Below, one piece after another: positions 62,813 to 64,000 of a stretch of DNA of 64,000 nt (position 1 is its first letter; the number at the start of each line of letters is the position of its first letter). Made by a program: the position numbers and the translations under genes. The DNA is taken from the NCBI GenBank assembly GCA_016721085.1, contig JADKJI010000022.1, positions 1-64,000 of the forward strand, read 5' to 3'. Below the pieces are notes generated by a model. It saw only the letters and a list, made by a program, of their open reading frames with translations, ran no database searches and had not been told where the DNA came from. This DNA is from Chitinophagaceae bacterium. Its GTDB lineage: Bacteria; Bacteroidota; Bacteroidia; Chitinophagales; Chitinophagaceae.

Positions 62813-64000
62813 ATGAGATTAGCCTTTTTCTTATTTCTGTTGTTGCCGGTACTTGCCAGTTGGGCTCAGGATAAGCCATGTAATGGTAAAGTATTGGACC
62901 TTGCTACTGGTGAAGCGGTGGCAGGAGTTACAATTATGTCGATAGATAGTAGTTTGTATGTTGTTACCGATGAGAGAGGTCGGTTTTCATTCAATGCACA
63001 AAAGGCCGGATCATTTCGCCTGAGCAGGGTAGGATATACATCAGAACTTAAAAGAATAGTTCCGGAGACAATACAATATACCTGAATTCGACAGCAGCTT
63101 CATTAAATGAAGTGGTTGTAACCGGAACCTTGAAGACGGTTTTAAAATCTTCCAGTCCTGTTGCTGTTGAAGTTTATACTCCCCAGTTTTTCAAACGCAA
63201 TCCCTCTCCGGCAATTTTTGAATCATTGCAGCAAGTAAATGGTGTAAGACCTCAATTGAATTGTAATGTTTGTAATACAGGTGATATCCATATCAATGGA
63301 ATGGAAGGACCTTATACTTTAATATTGATTGATGGAATGCCAATTGTTAGTAGCTTATCCTCTGTATATGGATTATCGGGTATCCCCATGTCGCTGGTGG
63401 AAAGGATTGAAGTGGTGAAGGGACCTGCTGCTTCATTATATGGTCCAGAGGCAATAGGGGGACTGATAAACATCATTACCAAAAACCCATTGAAAGCTCC
63501 TGTTATTTCAGCCGACATATCTTCTACCAGTTGGAAAGAGTATAATGCTGATTTGGCTTTCAAATTCCAATTAGGAAATAAAGTGGTTTCATTGGCTGGC
63601 ATTAGTTACTTTAATTATAGTAATCCTGTTGATAATAACAAAGATGGTTTTACTGATGTCACATTGCAGAAGAGAGCTTCTGTTTTCAATAAGTATACAT
63701 TTCAACGTAATAGTCAGCGGGCAGCCAGTTTTGCTTGGAGATATCTATATGAAGACAGGTGGGGAGGTGAAACCAATTGGAATAAATCTTTCAGTGGTTC
63801 AGATAGTATTTATGGAGAAACCATCACTACAAACAGGGTGGAACTGATTGGTAGCTACCAATTGCCAATAAAAGGCAAATGGTTTCTGAACGGATCATAT
63901 AACAATCATGAGCAGAAATCTTATTACGGCAAATTGCCTTTTATGGCAAGGCAACAGGTGGCATTTGCACAATTGACCTGGGATACAAAAAAAGAGAAAC
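62813..64000 (+). CDS. TonB-dependent receptor with CNVC plug motif (partial, frameshifted)
   Basis: ATG 62813 begins the signal peptide MRLAFFLFLLLPVLASWAQ and a carboxypeptidase-like domain. The first frame stops at 63085 (PETIQYT). Coding resumes in another frame at about 63079 (YLNSTAASLNEVVVTG, TonB-box-like) with a plug domain. The plug carries the cysteine motif LNCNVCNTGDIHINGMEGPYT, then LIDGMPIVSSLSSVYGLSG and ERIEVVKGPAASLYGPEAIGGLINIITK. The barrel runs off the window end. The break lies at a 5-base tandem ACAAT duplication (63068-63077); removing one unit, or adding one base, restores the frame. It is probably a metal (Fe/Mn/Cu) transporter controlled by the palindromes just upstream. 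Confidence 0.85.

Overview
The window reads as chromosomal DNA of a Bacteroidota bacterium, most likely from the Chitinophagaceae or close relatives. The evidence is: two proteins with type IX secretion C-terminal sorting domains, SusC-like/TonB receptors and a Porin_10-type barrel, GH92 and GH106 glycoside hydrolases, a YtxJ bacillithiol-type protein, TAnnTTTG-type -7 promoter boxes, very few Shine-Dalgarno sequences, several TTG/GTG starts, and an AT-rich base composition. There is no phage, plasmid, CRISPR or classical insertion sequence. Most of the window is housekeeping, separated by gaps packed with palindromic repeats.

Layout. 0.3-3.2 kb: a large secreted TPR-containing protein broken by several frameshifts. 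3.7-8.6 kb: a convergent pair of secreted glycoside hydrolases (GH106-like and GH92). 9.4-12 kb: an mlaE-mlaF-mlaD lipid-transport operon. 12-20.6 kb: a secreted YD-repeat-like protein, a DUF3667 membrane protein, mazG overlapping a 1256-residue NtrY-like sensor kinase, and a PolX-PHP protein with a degenerate polymerase site. 20.6-21.5 kb: rplU-rpmA plus a 31-residue histone-H1-like gene. 21.7-25.9 kb: a GH3-superfamily enzyme, dxr and rseP. 26.1-26.4 kb: tmRNA (ssrA) with its terminator. 26.5-31 kb: a chimeric lipoprotein ORF, ytxJ, a 43-residue lipoprotein, a DEDDh exonuclease, a dolichyl-phosphate-mannose-synthase-like enzyme and an EamA transporter. 31-41.8 kb: an S9 peptidase, a SixA-like phosphatase lipoprotein, a 2-oxoacid dehydrogenase E2, cinA, dacB, a YbgC-type thioesterase and DoxX. 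42-46.7 kb: a giant TPR protein and its outer-membrane barrel partner. 47-56.7 kb: an HU/CCDC81-like protein, a methyltransferase, glutaminyl cyclase, an M43 metalloprotease, lpd (internally deleted), a T9SS type-B adhesin-like protein and purine nucleoside phosphorylase. 56.7-64 kb: a porin, then a metal-handling locus.

The most interesting functional unit is the locus from 58.85 kb to the end of the window. It holds an HYC_CC_PP protein, a secreted HMA protein with a cysteine-rich tail, a second secreted HMA protein, a TonB receptor whose plug begins with an AACC motif, and a second TonB receptor with a CNVC plug motif. The second receptor is preceded by tandem overlapping DtxR/MntR-like palindromes. 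Repeated CC and CxxC motifs through all these secreted proteins suggest one metal capture and import (or copper-handling) system.

Two window-wide patterns deserve attention. First, at least six families of palindromic intergenic repeats occupy almost every gap, some nested inside one another, including a 371-bp multi-level cruciform at 51.1-51.5 kb. Second, about a dozen reading frames are broken by small indels, mostly in or beside short runs of one base, and two or three genes show larger internal losses. This looks more like residual consensus or assembly error than real decay, but it cannot be settled from one sequence.
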